NCBI RefSeq assembly: GCF_007827555.1
Contig: NZ_VISS01000012.1
Span: forward strand, 36,236-100,235
DNA length: 64,000 nt
Source: Aeribacillus composti
GTDB taxonomy: Bacteria; Bacillota; Bacilli; Bacillales; Aeribacillaceae
Direction of reading: 5' to 3'
Made by a program: the position numbers and the translations under genes. Positions 1 to 9,945 of this stretch are shown here, one piece after another. Each line of letters begins with the position of its first letter. Positions within the stretch are counted from its first letter, which is position 1. Under the pieces are notes generated by a model, which saw only the letters and a program-made list of their open reading frames with translations, did not search any database and was not told the origin of the DNA.

Positions 1-1018
1 TTACTGGAGTTGGAATCGAACTGATCAAGGCGGATATTTTTCCAATAAAGCCAAACAAGATTGCAAATAAAGCTGCACCGGCAATGACATAAACGCTGTA
101 AATCCTTGTAATCGCCAATACGCCGATATTTTCGCCATATGTCGTGTTCGGCGGTCCACCGATAAAAGATGCAATCATGGTTGCCGCTCCGTCGCCGAGA
201 ATGGAACGGGCAAGTCCAGGGTCTTTGATTAAATCTTTTCCGATTACTTGGCTTAACAGCATTTGGTGACCGATATGCTCGGATAATGTCACCACTGCGA
301 CTGGAACCATCAGCAGAATGATTTCAGATGTAATGTGAGGTGTATAATCAACAAATGGAATGATAAAGTTCGGGAGCTGAAACCATTTGGCTTCCGCCAC
401 TTTTTGAAAGTCGACAATACCGATTATAAGCGAGTATACATATCCGCCGAAAATTCCGATTAATACAGGGATTAGGTTAAAAAATCCTTTAAAAAATGCC
501 ATTGTTATAATGGTGATCAGAAGCGTAACAAGGCCTGCTGAAAAGTGAAGCAAGCTGTAATGTCCTTTAGGATCGTTCATGGCCATACTCACAGCTGTTG
601 ATGCAAGGCCAAGTCCGATTACCATAATTACTGGACCGACGACAACAGTTGGAAGTAATTTCATAATCCATTTATATCCTGTCTGTTTGATGATAAGCGC
701 GACAACCCCGTAAACTAGGCCTGCCAAAAAGCTGCCGATCATCGCCGCTCCTACACCGCCGGCAGCTTTAGCCGCAATTAACGGTGTGATGAAAGCAAAG
801 GAGGAGCCGACATATGCCGGCACTTTTCCTTTTGTTATCAAAATAAATGCGAGTGTGCCGAGACCGCTGGAAATCAAAGCAACAGAAGGATCAATTTTGA
901 CTAAAAACGGTACGAGAATCGTTGCTCCAAACATGGCAAATAAATGTTGGAAGCTTAAGGCGAGCCATGTGATAAAATCAGGTTTATCATGAACATCTAG
1001 TATAATATTTCTTTTCAT
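1..1018 (-). CDS. pyrP: Uracil permease PyrP (partial, C-terminus outside window)
   Basis: Uracil:proton symporter of the NCS2/NAT family in the cytoplasmic membrane, feeding pyrimidine salvage. About 339 codons are visible; the family is usually about 430 residues, so roughly the last hundred lie beyond the left edge. The N-terminus reads MKRNIILDVHDKP, followed by the family's QHLFAMFGATILVP segment and a run of hydrophobic helices; GGPPNTTYGENIG near the visible end is also typical. The ATG at 1018 has AAGGAGG about 8 bases upstream. It lies downstream of pyrR behind its own PyrR attenuator, as in Bacillus pyr operons. The identification is firm. Confidence 0.93.
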   Translation of the reverse strand, partial: MKRNIILDVHDKPDFITWLALSFQHLFAMFGATILVPFLVKIDPSVALISSGLGTLAFILITKGKVPAYVGSSFAFITPLIAAKAAGGVGAAMIGSFLAGLVYGVVALIIKQTGYKWIMKLLPTVVVGPVIMVIGLGLASTAVSMAMNDPKGHYSLLHFSAGLVTLLITIITMAFFKGFFNLIPVLIGIFGGYVYSLIIGIVDFQKVAEAKWFQLPNFIIPFVDYTPHITSEIILLMVPVAVVTLSEHIGHQMLLSQVIGKDLIKDPGLARSILGDGAATMIASFIGGPPNTTYGENIGVLAITRIYSVYVIAGAALFAILFGFIGKISALISSIPTPV

Positions 1019-1039
1019 GTTTTTTCCTCCTTATGGAAT

Positions 1040-1150
1040 TTGCACAAAAAAACCTCTTTGGCCGATGAGGCACAAAGAGGTTTTGCCAAAGTGCATACAA
1101 ATAGCGTATACACCTTTCGGACCCCTTTGCAGCCTCACGGGACTGCTATT
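1040..1150 (-). promoter_or_regulatory. PyrR-binding attenuator between pyrR and pyrP
   Basis: On the minus strand, CAGTCCCGTGAGGCTGC (1129-1146) matches the conserved PyrR-binding loop. A terminator hairpin follows with stem CCTCTTT/AAAGAGG (about 1051-1080) and a run of Ts. By the known mechanism, PyrR with UMP binds the anti-antiterminator so that the terminator forms and pyrP is shut off when pyrimidines are plentiful. Confidence 0.88.
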
Positions 1151-1161
1151 AAAAGGGACAT

Positions 1162-1728
<567 letters not shown>

Positions 1729-1736
1729 TTAAAAAA

Positions 1737-1820
1737 ACCTCTCATCCTGAGGATGAGAGGTTTTGTGCATAGCTCACCTATTGCCATACGATTCCTTCTC
1801 AGCCTCACGGGACTGCAGTT
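1737..1820 (-). promoter_or_regulatory. PyrR-binding attenuator in the pyrR leader
   Basis: Minus strand: the PyrR-binding loop CAGTCCCGTGAGGCTG (1800-1816) is followed by a terminator hairpin with stem ACCTCTCATCC/GGATGAGAGGT (1737-1763) and a T run before pyrR. It is nearly identical in its loop to the copy upstream of pyrP, so both are read by the same protein. Confidence 0.88.
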
Positions 1821-1845
1821 AAAGGATGCTGTATTGTCTAAACGT

Positions 1846-1874
1846 ATTATGACAGAGCAGCTCGTAAATGTCAA
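1846..1874 (-). promoter_or_regulatory. Sigma-A promoter of the pyr operon
   Basis: Minus strand -35 TTGACA (1869-1874) and -10 CATAAT (1846-1851) with a 17-base spacer. The -35 box overlaps the stop codon of rluD, so the pyr promoter is tucked against the end of the upstream gene. Predicted start is near 1839, just before the attenuator. Confidence 0.75.
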
Positions 1875-2785
1875 CGATCATTTCTTAACATTTGCAAAAT
1901 CTTTTCGAATTCTTCCGGGAGCGATGCTTCAAACTTCAAAAACTCTTTTGTTCTTGGATGCTCAAAACCAAGTACGCCTGCATGAAGAGCCTGTCCATGA
2001 ATCGGAAGTGTTTTTTTCGGTCCATATTTTGGATCGCCGGCTAGCGGAAAACCGATATATTTCATATGCACGCGGATTTGATGCGTTCTCCCAGTTTCCA
2101 GCCGACATTCAATATATGTATAATCCGAAAATCGTTCCAGCACATGAAAATGGGTGACAGCTTCTTTACTGTTTGTTTTTGTTACCGTCATTTTTTGCCG
2201 ATCCTTTGGATCCCTGCCGATCGGAGCATCAATTGTGGCATGATCGTGCGGAATTACCCCGTGTACAATCGCCTTATATCTCCTTTCAACCCTCTTTTCC
2301 ATTAATTGATTTGCTAATGATTCATGAGCGTAATCATTTTTGGCAACCATTAATAAACCTGAAGTATCTTTATCAATCCGGTGAACAATTCCCGGGCGAA
2401 GGACTCCGTTAATTCCGGACAAATCTTTACAATGATATAAAAGACCGTTCACAAGCGTTCCTGAAGTGTGTCCCGGCGCTGGATGAACGACCATCCCACG
2501 CGGTTTATTGACAACGATGACATCTTCATCCTCATAGTATATATCAAGCTCCATCGGCTCAGGCTTGACATCCAGCTCTTCCGGTTCTGGAACAGATACA
2601 GTGATGACATCACCAATTTGGCACTTGTAATTGGCCTTCACCGATTTTTCATTTACTGAAACAACCCCGTCCTTGATCCAATTTTGGACCGACGTTCTTG
2701 ACCAATTCTCATCTTTATTGGCCAAAAATTTATCTATTCGTTCATGTTCCTCTTTTTCCGTCACAATAAAAGTAAATTGCTCCAT
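1871..2785 (-). CDS. rluD: RluD-family 23S rRNA pseudouridine synthase (YlyB)
   Basis: Converts uridines in 23S rRNA to pseudouridine in the cytoplasm. An S4 RNA-binding domain occupies about residues 15-70 (RIDKFLANKDENWSRTSVQ), and the catalytic domain carries the signature HRIDKDTSGLLMVAKN with its catalytic aspartate, then GRTHQIRVHM. At 304 residues it has the normal length. The ATG at 2785 has AAGGAG upstream and starts four bases after the lspA stop. It sits between lspA and pyrR as ylyB does in B. subtilis. The exact target uridines cannot be read from sequence. Confidence 0.92.
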   Translation of the reverse strand: MEQFTFIVTEKEEHERIDKFLANKDENWSRTSVQNWIKDGVVSVNEKSVKANYKCQIGDVITVSVPEPEELDVKPEPMELDIYYEDEDVIVVNKPRGMVVHPAPGHTSGTLVNGLLYHCKDLSGINGVLRPGIVHRIDKDTSGLLMVAKNDYAHESLANQLMEKRVERRYKAIVHGVIPHDHATIDAPIGRDPKDRQKMTVTKTNSKEAVTHFHVLERFSDYTYIECRLETGRTHQIRVHMKYIGFPLAGDPKYGPKKTLPIHGQALHAGVLGFEHPRTKEFLKFEASLPEEFEKILQMLRNDR

Positions 2786-2788
2786 TTT

Positions 2789-3250
2789 CTACTCCTTTTG
2801 CTTCTTTTCTTCAAAAAACAGAAAATATATGAAAAGTAAAATAACACCGATTGTTAAAGATGAATCGGCAATATTAAAAATTGGAAAATTATAACCGAAA
2901 ATATATGTATGGATAAAGTCCACCACCTCTTTGCGGAAAAGGCGGTCAATAAAATTCCCAATCGCTCCGCCGAGCATTAAGCTGAGAGCAACCCCCAGCA
3001 TTGCATTTTGTTTCGCATATTTTTGCATATAATAAATAATCGCTACGACAACAATAATGGTAATCACATAAAAGAACACCATCTGGTTTTGCAATATTCC
3101 CCAAGCGGCTCCTTTATTGCGGTGAGACGTTATGTATAAAAATCCGTTGATAATTTCAATGCTTTCGCCAATTTCCATATTTTTTACGATCAGCCATTTT
3201 GTCCATTGGTCGAGAGCGATGACAAATAATGCAATCAAATATTTAAGCAC
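2789..3250 (-). CDS. lspA: Lipoprotein signal peptidase LspA
   Basis: Type II signal peptidase that cleaves lipid-modified prolipoproteins in the cytoplasmic membrane. Four membrane helices are visible, and the two catalytic aspartates lie in GNFIDR and in FNIADSS. I start at the GTG at 3250 ([19 protein letters not shown]), which gives 153 residues, the family length, with GGAGG at the right distance; the longer frame from 3265 begins inside the ribosome site. Lipoproteins in this window that it would process include CtaC and the protein at 46.5 kb. Confidence 0.95.
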   Translation of the reverse strand: MLKYLIALFVIALDQWTKWLIVKNMEIGESIEIINGFLYITSHRNKGAAWGILQNQMVFFYVITIIVVVAIIYYMQKYAKQNAMLGVALSLMLGGAIGNFIDRLFRKEVVDFIHTYIFGYNFPIFNIADSSLTIGVILLFIYFLFFEEKKQKE

Positions 3251-3330
3251 ACTGCGTTCCTCCACTCACTGGCAAGTTTCCATCAAATTTTAGCACATTT
3301 TTTGACAAACAGTAAAGAAGGGGAACAAGC

Positions 3331-3353
3331 AAAAAAGTGAAGCTTGTTCACTT
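3331..3353 (-). terminator. Terminator after ylyA
   Basis: Minus-strand hairpin AAGTGAA / TTCACTT with a 5-base loop, followed by six Ts. It immediately follows the ylyA stop codon and separates ylyA from lspA. Confidence 0.7.
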
Positions 3354-3359
3354 CACTTC

Positions 3360-3650
3360 TTAATGATATTCTAGTGTTTTTTTTAAATATGATTTCATAT
3401 TGAGAAAATCATGAATCGTTCTGGCTGTCGGAATTTGTGCCAATTGTTCGAGCGGCAATTTTTGCAATGTTTCTTCACATATGCCATAAAGTCCATATTC
3501 CATTTTTTCCAATGCAAGCTCAACATCGTTGAGCTCATTTTTTACATCCCGGATAAAAATCGGGTCATCCAATTGACTTTTGGCGAGCCGCGCATTGAGT
3601 TCGTCCTTCATTAACGTTAATTCGTCTTTGATTTGATCGAGCGGATTCAT
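3360..3650 (-). CDS. ylyA: DksA/TraR-like protein YlyA with a degenerate zinc finger
   Basis: Small coiled-coil protein of the DksA/TraR type (96 residues from the ATG at 3650, which has GAGGGGG eight bases upstream; a longer frame to 3698 lacks a site). In B. subtilis the protein at this locus, YlyA, binds RNA polymerase in the forespore and affects germination genes; the same role here is inferred. Residues 1-55 form the charged helical hairpin. The region that is normally a four-cysteine zinc finger (YGICEETLQ ... IPTARTIHDF) keeps only one cysteine, so metal binding is probably lost. It lies between ileS and lspA as in Bacillus. Confidence 0.82.
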   Translation of the reverse strand: MNPLDQIKDELTLMKDELNARLAKSQLDDPIFIRDVKNELNDVELALEKMEYGLYGICEETLQKLPLEQLAQIPTARTIHDFLNMKSYLKKTLEYH

Positions 3651-3912
3651 TATTAAAACCCCCTCGTCTGTTTTGTATTTATATTGTAACCGCCGCACTG
3701 CCTCCTATCACATTCAAGTTTTTCCACACACGCAAATAGCGGCTTGGAAATGATTCACACTTTAAAAGCTAAAAAGCTGAATTCTTCTTTCAATTTTGAG
3801 AAAAGTATTCATTTTTGAAAAAGCATCCGAGCAAACTTTTTCCAATTGACTATGACGGATTTCAATGAAAGATCGTTCTTTTTATGACACTTCTTTATGA
3901 GGAAGCATTGCT

Positions 3913-3941
3913 AAAAAAAAACTCCCTGTTTGCACAGGGAG
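3913..3941 (-). terminator. Terminator after ileS
   Basis: Perfect 8-bp stem CTCCCTGT / ACAGGGAG with a TGC-type loop, followed on the minus strand by a run of eight or nine Ts. It starts ten bases after the ileS stop. Confidence 0.88.
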
Positions 3942-3950
3942 CTGATAAAA

Positions 3951-6725
3951 CTATGCTAAATGGCTGTAGTGATCTTTCACAATGCTTGCACATCTTTTGC
4001 ACAATGTCGGATGGTCTTGATCAGTGCCTATATCTGTTGAAACAACCCAACATCTTTCACAAGTCTCACCATCCGCTTGCTTCACAATTATTTTGATGCT
4101 ATCAAATGTTTGCGCTTCTTCCGGAGCATCTTTGTAATCACCGGCAATTTCTAACTGGGAAACAATAAACAGCTGTTTTAAGTCCTCTTGTATTGAATTG
4201 AACAATTCTTTTATTTCTTCGTTCGGATAAAGGATGAGAGCAGCATTTAACGATTTGCCGATCACTTTTTCATTTCGGGCGATTTCCAGGGCCTTTAATA
4301 CATCATCGCGAACTGACATAAACTGATCCCATTTCGCTTCAATCTCTTTGCTGCCTTCAATCTCTACAGCTTCCGGCATATCGACAAGCTGTACGCTCTT
4401 TTCTTCAACTGATTCAATATGTCCCCATACTTCTTCTGTTGTATGCGGCAAAATCGGTGTCATCAGCTTTACAAGAGCAAGAAGCGCTTCATATAAAACC
4501 GTTTGGATAGAACGTCGATTATGGCTGTCAGCAGCCTCAATATACAGAATGTCTTTTGCAAAATCAAGATAAAATGAGCTTAGCTCAATCGTACAGAAAT
4601 TGTGAACGTCATGATAGATGGATGCAAAATCATATTCTTCATATGCTTTTCGCACTTTGGCAATTAGTTTATTCAGTTTAATGAGAATATAGCGATCCAC
4701 TTCTCTTAATTTTTCTACAGAAACACGATGCTGATTTGGATCAAAATCAAACAAATTTCCTAACAAGAAACGGTACGTGTTGCGAATTTTCCGATATACT
4801 TCAGATACTTGTTTTAAGATTGCATCAGAGACGCGAACGTCCGATTGATAATCAACTGATGCTACCCATAGACGAAGAATATCTGCTCCAAACTGTTCCG
4901 TCACTTTGGCAGGAACAACAACATTTCCTAGCGATTTGCTCATTTTCCGTCCTTCGCCGTCCAGCGCAAATCCATGGCTTAAAACGCCTTTATATGGAGC
5001 TTTTCCTGTGACAGCAACTGCTGTAGACAGCGATGAATTAAACCAGCCGCGATATTGGTCAGAGCCTTCTAAATAAAGATCAGCAGGACGCTGCAAATCT
5101 TCCCGTTCAACTAAAACTGCTTGATGAGAAGAGCCTGAATCGAACCAAACGTCCATAATGTCTGTTTCTTTTGTAAAAATGCCGTTCGGGCTTGAAGGGT
5201 GTGTAAATCCTTCTGGAAGCAGGTCTTTTGCTTCGCGTTCAAACCAAACGTTCGAGCCGTGCTCGCGGAACAGTTTTGCCACATGTTCAATCGTTTCATC
5301 TGTTATGATCGGCTCCCCATTTTCACCATAAAACACTGGAATTGGCACGCCCCATGCCCGCTGACGGGAAATACACCAATCGCTTCGATCGCGGATCATG
5401 TTATGAATGCGAATTTCTCCCCAATTAGGGATCCATTTCGTTTCTTTAATTGCTTGCAGCAATTCATCTCGAAAATCTTTAATGGACGCAAACCATTGCG
5501 CTGTTGCTCTGAAAATCGTTGGTTTCTTTGTCCGCCAGTCATGTGGATAGGAGTGTGTAATAAATGAAAGCTTTAGCAATGCCCCTACTTCTTCTAATTT
5601 TTCCGTTATTTTTTTATTTGCGTCATCATAAAACAATCCTTCGAACCCTGGAGCTTCTTCTGTCATGTACCCTCTTTCGTCGACAGGACATAATACGCCT
5701 AGGTTATATTTTTGTCCGACGACAAAATCGTCTTCCCCATGGCCTGGCGCTGTATGGACGCATCCTGTACCAGCGTCGGTCGTTACATGTTCGCCAAGGA
5801 TCACTAATGAATCGCGGTCATAGAACGGGTGTTTCGCAACCACATATTCCAGCTCTTTGCCTTTAAACGATTTCACTACTTCATATTCTGTCCAGTCCAG
5901 CTCTTTTGCCACTTCTTCGAGCAGGGCAGATGCGATCACAAACTTGTCAGCTCCAACCTTCACTACAGAATATTCCAAATCAGGATGAACAGCAATTCCT
6001 AAGTTTGCAGGGATAGTCCACGGAGTAGTCGTCCAAATGACGATTTTTTCTCCATCTGTTAATATATTTTTTCCGTCCTTTATTTCAAATGCAACATAAA
6101 TAGAAGGCGAGCGTTTGTCATAATATTCAATTTCCGCCTCTGCCAAGGCAGATTCGCTCGATGGAGACCAATAAACCGGCTTCAAGCCTTTATAAATATA
6201 TCCCTTTTTTGCCATTTCTCCAAAGACGCGAATTTGCTGGGCTTCATATTCTGGTTTCAAGGTGACATATGGATTTTTCCAGTCGCCTCGAATTCCAAGG
6301 CGTTTAAATTGCACGCGCTGGCGCTCAATTTGCTCCCATGCATATTGCTCGCAATGTTTTCGAAATTGCGCGACATCCATCTCTTTTCGATTGATTTTTT
6401 GTTTCTTCAAAAGTGCTGTTTCAATTGGCAGACCGTGCGTATCCCATCCTGGAACATACGGTGCGCAATATCCGCTCATGGATTTATAACGGACAATAAT
6501 GTCTTTTAAAATTTTGTTTAAGGCATGCCCCATATGAATATCCCCGTTTGCGAACGGAGGACCATCATGTAATATGAAAAGAGGCCGTCCTTTCGTGCGC
6601 TCCTGCACTTTTTCATAAATATCCATCTCTTCCCATTTTTTCTGGATCTCAGGTTCTTTTTTCGGAAGGTTTCCTCTCATTGGAAAGTCTGTTTTCGGCA
6701 TTCGTAACGTCTCTTTATAATCCAT
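3951..6725 (-). CDS. ileS: Isoleucyl-tRNA synthetase IleS
   Basis: Class I aminoacyl-tRNA synthetase charging tRNA-Ile. The HIGH-type signature is [11 protein letters not shown] near residue 60, the editing domain lies in the middle, KMSKS is near residue 595 ([10 protein letters not shown]), and the C-terminal zinc ribbon is CERCW...CKRC. The start is the ATG at 6725 ([18 protein letters not shown]), giving 924 residues, with GGAGG seven bases upstream. The open frame runs on to 6842, but that extension is the T-box leader, not protein. It is transcribed from its own T-box-controlled promoter downstream of divIVA. Confidence 0.97.
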   Translation of the reverse strand: MDYKETLRMPKTDFPMRGNLPKKEPEIQKKWEEMDIYEKVQERTKGRPLFILHDGPPFANGDIHMGHALNKILKDIIVRYKSMSGYCAPYVPGWDTHGLPIETALLKKQKINRKEMDVAQFRKHCEQYAWEQIERQRVQFKRLGIRGDWKNPYVTLKPEYEAQQIRVFGEMAKKGYIYKGLKPVYWSPSSESALAEAEIEYYDKRSPSIYVAFEIKDGKNILTDGEKIVIWTTTPWTIPANLGIAVHPDLEYSVVKVGADKFVIASALLEEVAKELDWTEYEVVKSFKGKELEYVVAKHPFYDRDSLVILGEHVTTDAGTGCVHTAPGHGEDDFVVGQKYNLGVLCPVDERGYMTEEAPGFEGLFYDDANKKITEKLEEVGALLKLSFITHSYPHDWRTKKPTIFRATAQWFASIKDFRDELLQAIKETKWIPNWGEIRIHNMIRDRSDWCISRQRAWGVPIPVFYGENGEPIITDETIEHVAKLFREHGSNVWFEREAKDLLPEGFTHPSSPNGIFTKETDIMDVWFDSGSSHQAVLVEREDLQRPADLYLEGSDQYRGWFNSSLSTAVAVTGKAPYKGVLSHGFALDGEGRKMSKSLGNVVVPAKVTEQFGADILRLWVASVDYQSDVRVSDAILKQVSEVYRKIRNTYRFLLGNLFDFDPNQHRVSVEKLREVDRYILIKLNKLIAKVRKAYEEYDFASIYHDVHNFCTIELSSFYLDFAKDILYIEAADSHNRRSIQTVLYEALLALVKLMTPILPHTTEEVWGHIESVEEKSVQLVDMPEAVEIEGSKEIEAKWDQFMSVRDDVLKALEIARNEKVIGKSLNAALILYPNEEIKELFNSIQEDLKQLFIVSQLEIAGDYKDAPEEAQTFDSIKIIVKQADGETCERCWVVSTDIGTDQDHPTLCKRCASIVKDHYSHLA

Positions 6726-6764
6726 TCCCATTCCTCCACATAATATTTGTTCACTAAAATAAAA

Positions 6765-7012
6765 AAACTCCTCATCCCTAAGGGACGAGGAGGAATCTCG
6801 CGGTACCACCCTTTTAGATGCGCACAAATCATGCACATCCACTCATAAACATAACGGACTTGGCCGCCACAGCCTACTAGCATGTTTCAGCTATGGACTC
6901 AAGGGTGATGTTCATCCTTTCGCCTTTACCCGGGCTTCCACCGTCCCCGGTTCGCTGTCATAAAGGGCTTGAAAGGACTACTGTCCCTCTCATTGTTTTG
7001 TCATATTCCGTT
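6765..7012 (-). promoter_or_regulatory. T-box riboswitch (isoleucine) upstream of ileS
   Basis: Minus strand carries the T-box core AAGGGTGGTACCGCG (6798-6812), which pairs with the uncharged tRNA acceptor end, then a terminator with stem CTCCTCGTCCCT / AGGGATGAGGAG (6768-6792) and a T run. An AUC triplet at 6907-6909, set in GAACAUCACC, is the likely isoleucine specifier codon. The leader is about 250 nt, and ileS would be read when uncharged tRNA-Ile accumulates. Confidence 0.93.
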
Positions 7013-7022
7013 TTATTTTCGT

Positions 7023-7052
7023 ATTATATGAAATCACGAACAAAAAAGTCAA
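7023..7052 (-). promoter_or_regulatory. Sigma-A promoter of the ileS T-box leader
   Basis: Minus strand -35 TTGACT (7047-7052) and -10 TATAAT (7023-7028), spacer 18. The -35 lies two bases past the divIVA stop codon. Confidence 0.8.
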
Positions 7053-7053
7053 G

Positions 7054-7563
7054 TTATACTTTCGGTTCTTCCGCTTCTTCTCCTAAGATTGGCTCGACAT
7101 TGTATTCCATTAAGTGATCCCAATCATCATTTTTTAGCAGATCAAGCTGTGCTTCGATGAGCATTTGAAAACGGGTGCGGAATACTTTTGACTGCTTTTT
7201 CATCTCTTCGATTTCCATTGCAATTTTATGCGATTTAGCAAGTGCTTCATTGATGATTCTGTCAGCATTTTTTTCCGCTTCTTTAATGATCAGCTTCGCT
7301 TCCTTTTGAGCGTTTCTTTTCACATCTTCCGCAGCTTCCTGCGCAACTAAAATCGATTTATTTAACGTTTCTTCTATATTTGTAAAGTGATTCAGCTTCT
7401 CGGTTAATTCCTTCACCTTTAATTCCAATTCTTTCTTTTCGCGGATGACCATTTCATAATCTTTAATCACTTGATCTAAAAACTCATTTACTTCATCTTC
7501 ATCATAGCCGCGAAAGCCTTTTGTAAATTCCTTGTTATGAATATCCAGCGGGGTTAAAGGCAC
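7054..7563 (-). CDS. divIVA: Cell-division initiation protein DivIVA
   Basis: Curvature-sensing coiled-coil protein at poles and septum; it recruits the Min system and, at sporulation, helps anchor the chromosome. The N-terminal lipid-binding domain reads PLTPLDIHNKEFTKGFRGY (residues 2-20), followed by long coiled coils and the C-terminal FRTRFQMLIEAQLDLL. The GTG at 7563 gives 169 residues with GGAGG upstream (GGAGGTGGAATTT-GTG) and matches the family N-terminus; the apparent extension to 7578 is the ribosome site. It shares its N-terminal domain with GpsB at 63.0 kb. Confidence 0.95.
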   Translation of the reverse strand: MPLTPLDIHNKEFTKGFRGYDEDEVNEFLDQVIKDYEMVIREKKELELKVKELTEKLNHFTNIEETLNKSILVAQEAAEDVKRNAQKEAKLIIKEAEKNADRIINEALAKSHKIAMEIEEMKKQSKVFRTRFQMLIEAQLDLLKNDDWDHLMEYNVEPILGEEAEEPKV

Positions 7564-7658
7564 AAATTCCACCTCCATATGTATGTTTTTCGCAAAACAC
7601 TAATCCAATTATAAACGATTTTTCGACAGAATGGGCAAAAATCTTTCCATTTGTAATA

Positions 7659-8435
7659 TTATTTTTGTATTCCGATCTTAATGCGCCACTTATCTTTTCT
7701 TGTTTTCCCTTCAATTGCCAAAACTTTGCTTCTTCCGAATCCTCGGACAGATAACACATCATCTTCCGCAATTTCAAAATGAGCATCCTCAACAATTTTC
7801 CAATTGACTTTGACAAGACTATTTTCAATAAGCGATTTTATTTTTTGCCGAGATTGGTGATAAACATTTGCTAGAACAGCATCGAGCCGAAGCGAAGAAA
7901 CGGTGATCAAAGAAATATCCATTTCTTCTTCATGAGAAAACACATCTTCGAATGGAATCTGTTTCAAACGAACGGAAATCTTTCCAATTTTATTCCAGTT
8001 CAGCTGCAGAAAATTGGCAATTTCTTGCGCAACCATGACTTGCACCGTTTCATCATGAATGATAATGTCGCCGAACTTGCTCCGTTTTAAGCCGAGCGAC
8101 ATAAGCGATCCAAGCACTTCGCGATGTGATAATGTTACGAATTTTTTCGGGAACATGATTTCAAATGCGAACATTGAAAAATCATCTAATGTCGGTTGAA
8201 TATAGTCAGGGTAAAAAAAAGCCCGCTTTCTTTCAGCATTTTTATAGCCTCCGAAAAATTGCACGTGAACATCCGGATTTTCACCGATCAATGTCTTAAT
8301 GATTTTCTGTTCCCGCGGATCTAAAAAATCGGTCAATTTTGGCCGATATTGCTCAGTCACAATTTGTTTCCATCCAAAGACTTTGTCAATGAACTCCCTT
8401 TCTTCTTTGCGAAAATGCTGATAAACACTCTCCAT
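7659..8435 (-). CDS. ylmH: S4-domain RNA-binding protein YlmH
   Basis: Cytoplasmic RNA-binding protein; family members bind ribosome-associated RNA and have been linked to rescue of stalled large subunits. The first ~180 residues form the YlmH domain (YQHFRKEEREFIDKV, TDFLDPREQKII), and an S4 domain lies at about 180-240 (RLDAVLANVYHQSRQKIKSLI). The ATG at 8435 gives 258 residues, matching the usual start MESVYQHF; the TTG at 8450 is inside the upstream ribosome site. It sits between divIVA and ylmG in the standard order. Confidence 0.9.
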   Translation of the reverse strand: MESVYQHFRKEEREFIDKVFGWKQIVTEQYRPKLTDFLDPREQKIIKTLIGENPDVHVQFFGGYKNAERKRAFFYPDYIQPTLDDFSMFAFEIMFPKKFVTLSHREVLGSLMSLGLKRSKFGDIIIHDETVQVMVAQEIANFLQLNWNKIGKISVRLKQIPFEDVFSHEEEMDISLITVSSLRLDAVLANVYHQSRQKIKSLIENSLVKVNWKIVEDAHFEIAEDDVLSVRGFGRSKVLAIEGKTRKDKWRIKIGIQK

Positions 8436-8466
8436 AAGAGACAACTCCAATTATGATATGAAAAGA

Positions 8467-8504
8467 GCCGATTGGCATACAAAACAATTCGAATGTCAAT
8501 CGGC
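8467..8504 (-). terminator. Hairpin between ylmG and ylmH
   Basis: Minus-strand inverted repeat GCCGATTGaCAT / ATGcCAATCGGC with a 14-base loop, followed by TCTTTTC. The T run is short, so it may only partly terminate the ylm operon before ylmH. Confidence 0.5.
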
Positions 8505-8513
8505 GAATGAATT

Positions 8514-8777
8514 TTATGAAATCATACTAAAAAGAGCATACAGCCCATAATCTGCAAAATGCAGGGCAATCAATGCAACAATAGGAGATACATCAATCAT
8601 CCCTAATGGAGGAATGATTCTTCTAAACGGTTCTAAATAAGGCTCACATATAGCCGCTAAAAATTGTCCAATGGACGTTTCCCTTGCATTCGGAAACCAA
8701 GACATCAAAATATAAATGATAATCGCATAGGAATAAATATCGAGCAAAAAACTTAATATGTTATATATTGTCCCCAT
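8514..8777 (-). CDS. ylmG: YggT-family membrane protein YlmG
   Basis: Small membrane protein of the YggT family, 87 residues, with two hydrophobic segments (about residues 5-25 and 62-84) flanking the conserved [15 protein letters not shown] and [17 protein letters not shown] motifs. Its function is not settled; gene neighbourhood (sepF, divIVA) ties it to division or envelope work. The ATG at 8777 follows the sepF stop by nine bases; a TTG directly before it at 8780 is an alternative, and the GGTGG upstream fits neither especially well. Confidence 0.85.
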   Translation of the reverse strand: MGTIYNILSFLLDIYSYAIIIYILMSWFPNARETSIGQFLAAICEPYLEPFRRIIPPLGMIDVSPIVALIALHFADYGLYALFSMIS

Positions 8778-8786
8778 CAATCATTT

Positions 8787-9248
8787 CTACCACCTTTTAT
8801 TTTCATCATCTGCCATGAAATCGGAAATGGAGCCGGCGACATCTACGTTATCTGGGGTACATAAAAATATGTTTGTTCCAACACGCTGGATGTCTCCGCC
8901 AATCGCATAAACAGTGCCGCTTAAAAAATCAACAATTCTTTTTGCCTGATCATGCCCGATCCGCTGCAAATTGACAATGCATGAACGGCGGTTTTTCAGA
9001 TGATCAGCAATTTCTTGCGCCTCTGAATACGTTCTTGGCTCACATAATATTACTTTAGTGGATTTTTGGGCGCTTTGCAAACTTACAACATTTTGTTTTC
9101 CGAAAGCGGCATTTTTTTCAACGCTGCTGTTGTGATTGAACATAATCGGTTCATGTTGGTGTTTCTCTTCCGGAGCTTCCATATCTTCAATCTCATAATC
9201 TTCATCATCGAGAGCAAAAAAGCTTTTAAATTTATTCTTTAAGCTCAT
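8787..9248 (-). CDS. sepF: Cell-division protein SepF
   Basis: Z-ring accessory protein that binds the FtsZ C-terminus and the membrane, overlapping in role with FtsA. The N-terminus ([19 protein letters not shown]) includes an amphipathic membrane-targeting helix and an acidic linker; the globular DUF552 domain starts near residue 62 ([21 protein letters not shown]) with the conserved [20 protein letters not shown] strand region. Length is 153. The ATG at 9248 has GAGGT upstream. It sits between ylmE and ylmG as in Bacillus. Confidence 0.94.
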   Translation of the reverse strand: MSLKNKFKSFFALDDEDYEIEDMEAPEEKHQHEPIMFNHNSSVEKNAAFGKQNVVSLQSAQKSTKVILCEPRTYSEAQEIADHLKNRRSCIVNLQRIGHDQAKRIVDFLSGTVYAIGGDIQRVGTNIFLCTPDNVDVAGSISDFMADDENKRW

Positions 9249-9270
9249 CTGATTTACCTCCAGTTTCGTT

Positions 9271-9942
9271 TTATGTACCTACTAGCGAGGAGCCGATGCG
9301 AAGATAAGTAGCCCCTTCTTCAACCGCGATTTTGTAGTCGTTGGACATCCCCATTGATAGCTCTGTACATGGTGCATTCGCTATATTTAGTGCTTTCACT
9401 TGTTCCTGCAGTTGCTTTAAACTTCGGAAGCATCTTCTGATTTCATCTTCATCTTCTGTAAATGGAGCCATTGTCATTAATCCGACAACTTCGATATGGC
9501 GATACTCCTTCAACTGTTGAATAAAATCAATGCATTGTTCAGGAGCCACGCCATGCTTTGACTGTTCGCCAGATGTATTTACTTGCACAAAGCATTTGAT
9601 CGTTCGATCTGCTCTTTTTTCAATTTCGTTTGCTAGCGATATTCTATCCAACGAATGAATATAATCGACCTTGTCTATAATATTTTTCACTTTTCGAGTT
9701 TGAAGTGTGCCGATGAAATGCCAGACAGCTTTTGACCCAATGCTGTTATATTTCGATAAAAAACCGTCATCCCTGTTTTCGCCTAAGTGTAAAATGCCTG
9801 AATTTATCGCCTCTATAGCCCGTTCTACCGTTACATATTTCGTCACTGCAATAATTTGGATATCATCTATTTTTCGATTTGATTTTTTGCATGCTTGTTC
9901 GATTTCCTGTTGGATTCGTGCTAAATTTTCTTTCACTGACAA
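9271..9942 (-). CDS. ylmE: PLP-homeostasis protein YlmE (YggS family)
   Basis: Pyridoxal-phosphate-binding protein with an alanine-racemase-like barrel; family members balance free PLP and have no known racemase activity. The PLP lysine lies in IAVTKYV (residues 31-37), and the phosphate-binding region reads [24 protein letters not shown], which I cite as ELSMGMSND and RIGSSLVG. Length is 223 from a TTG at 9942, four bases after the ylmD stop; AAGGAGG lies about 11 bases upstream. A GTG two codons later is possible. Confidence 0.92.
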   Translation of the reverse strand: MSVKENLARIQQEIEQACKKSNRKIDDIQIIAVTKYVTVERAIEAINSGILHLGENRDDGFLSKYNSIGSKAVWHFIGTLQTRKVKNIIDKVDYIHSLDRISLANEIEKRADRTIKCFVQVNTSGEQSKHGVAPEQCIDFIQQLKEYRHIEVVGLMTMAPFTEDEDEIRRCFRSLKQLQEQVKALNIANAPCTELSMGMSNDYKIAVEEGATYLRIGSSLVGT

Positions 9943-9945
9943 GGC

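Noticed and set aside
6677..6883. 68-residue frame upstream of ileS
   Set aside because: It is the T-box leader in another frame, with no ribosome site.
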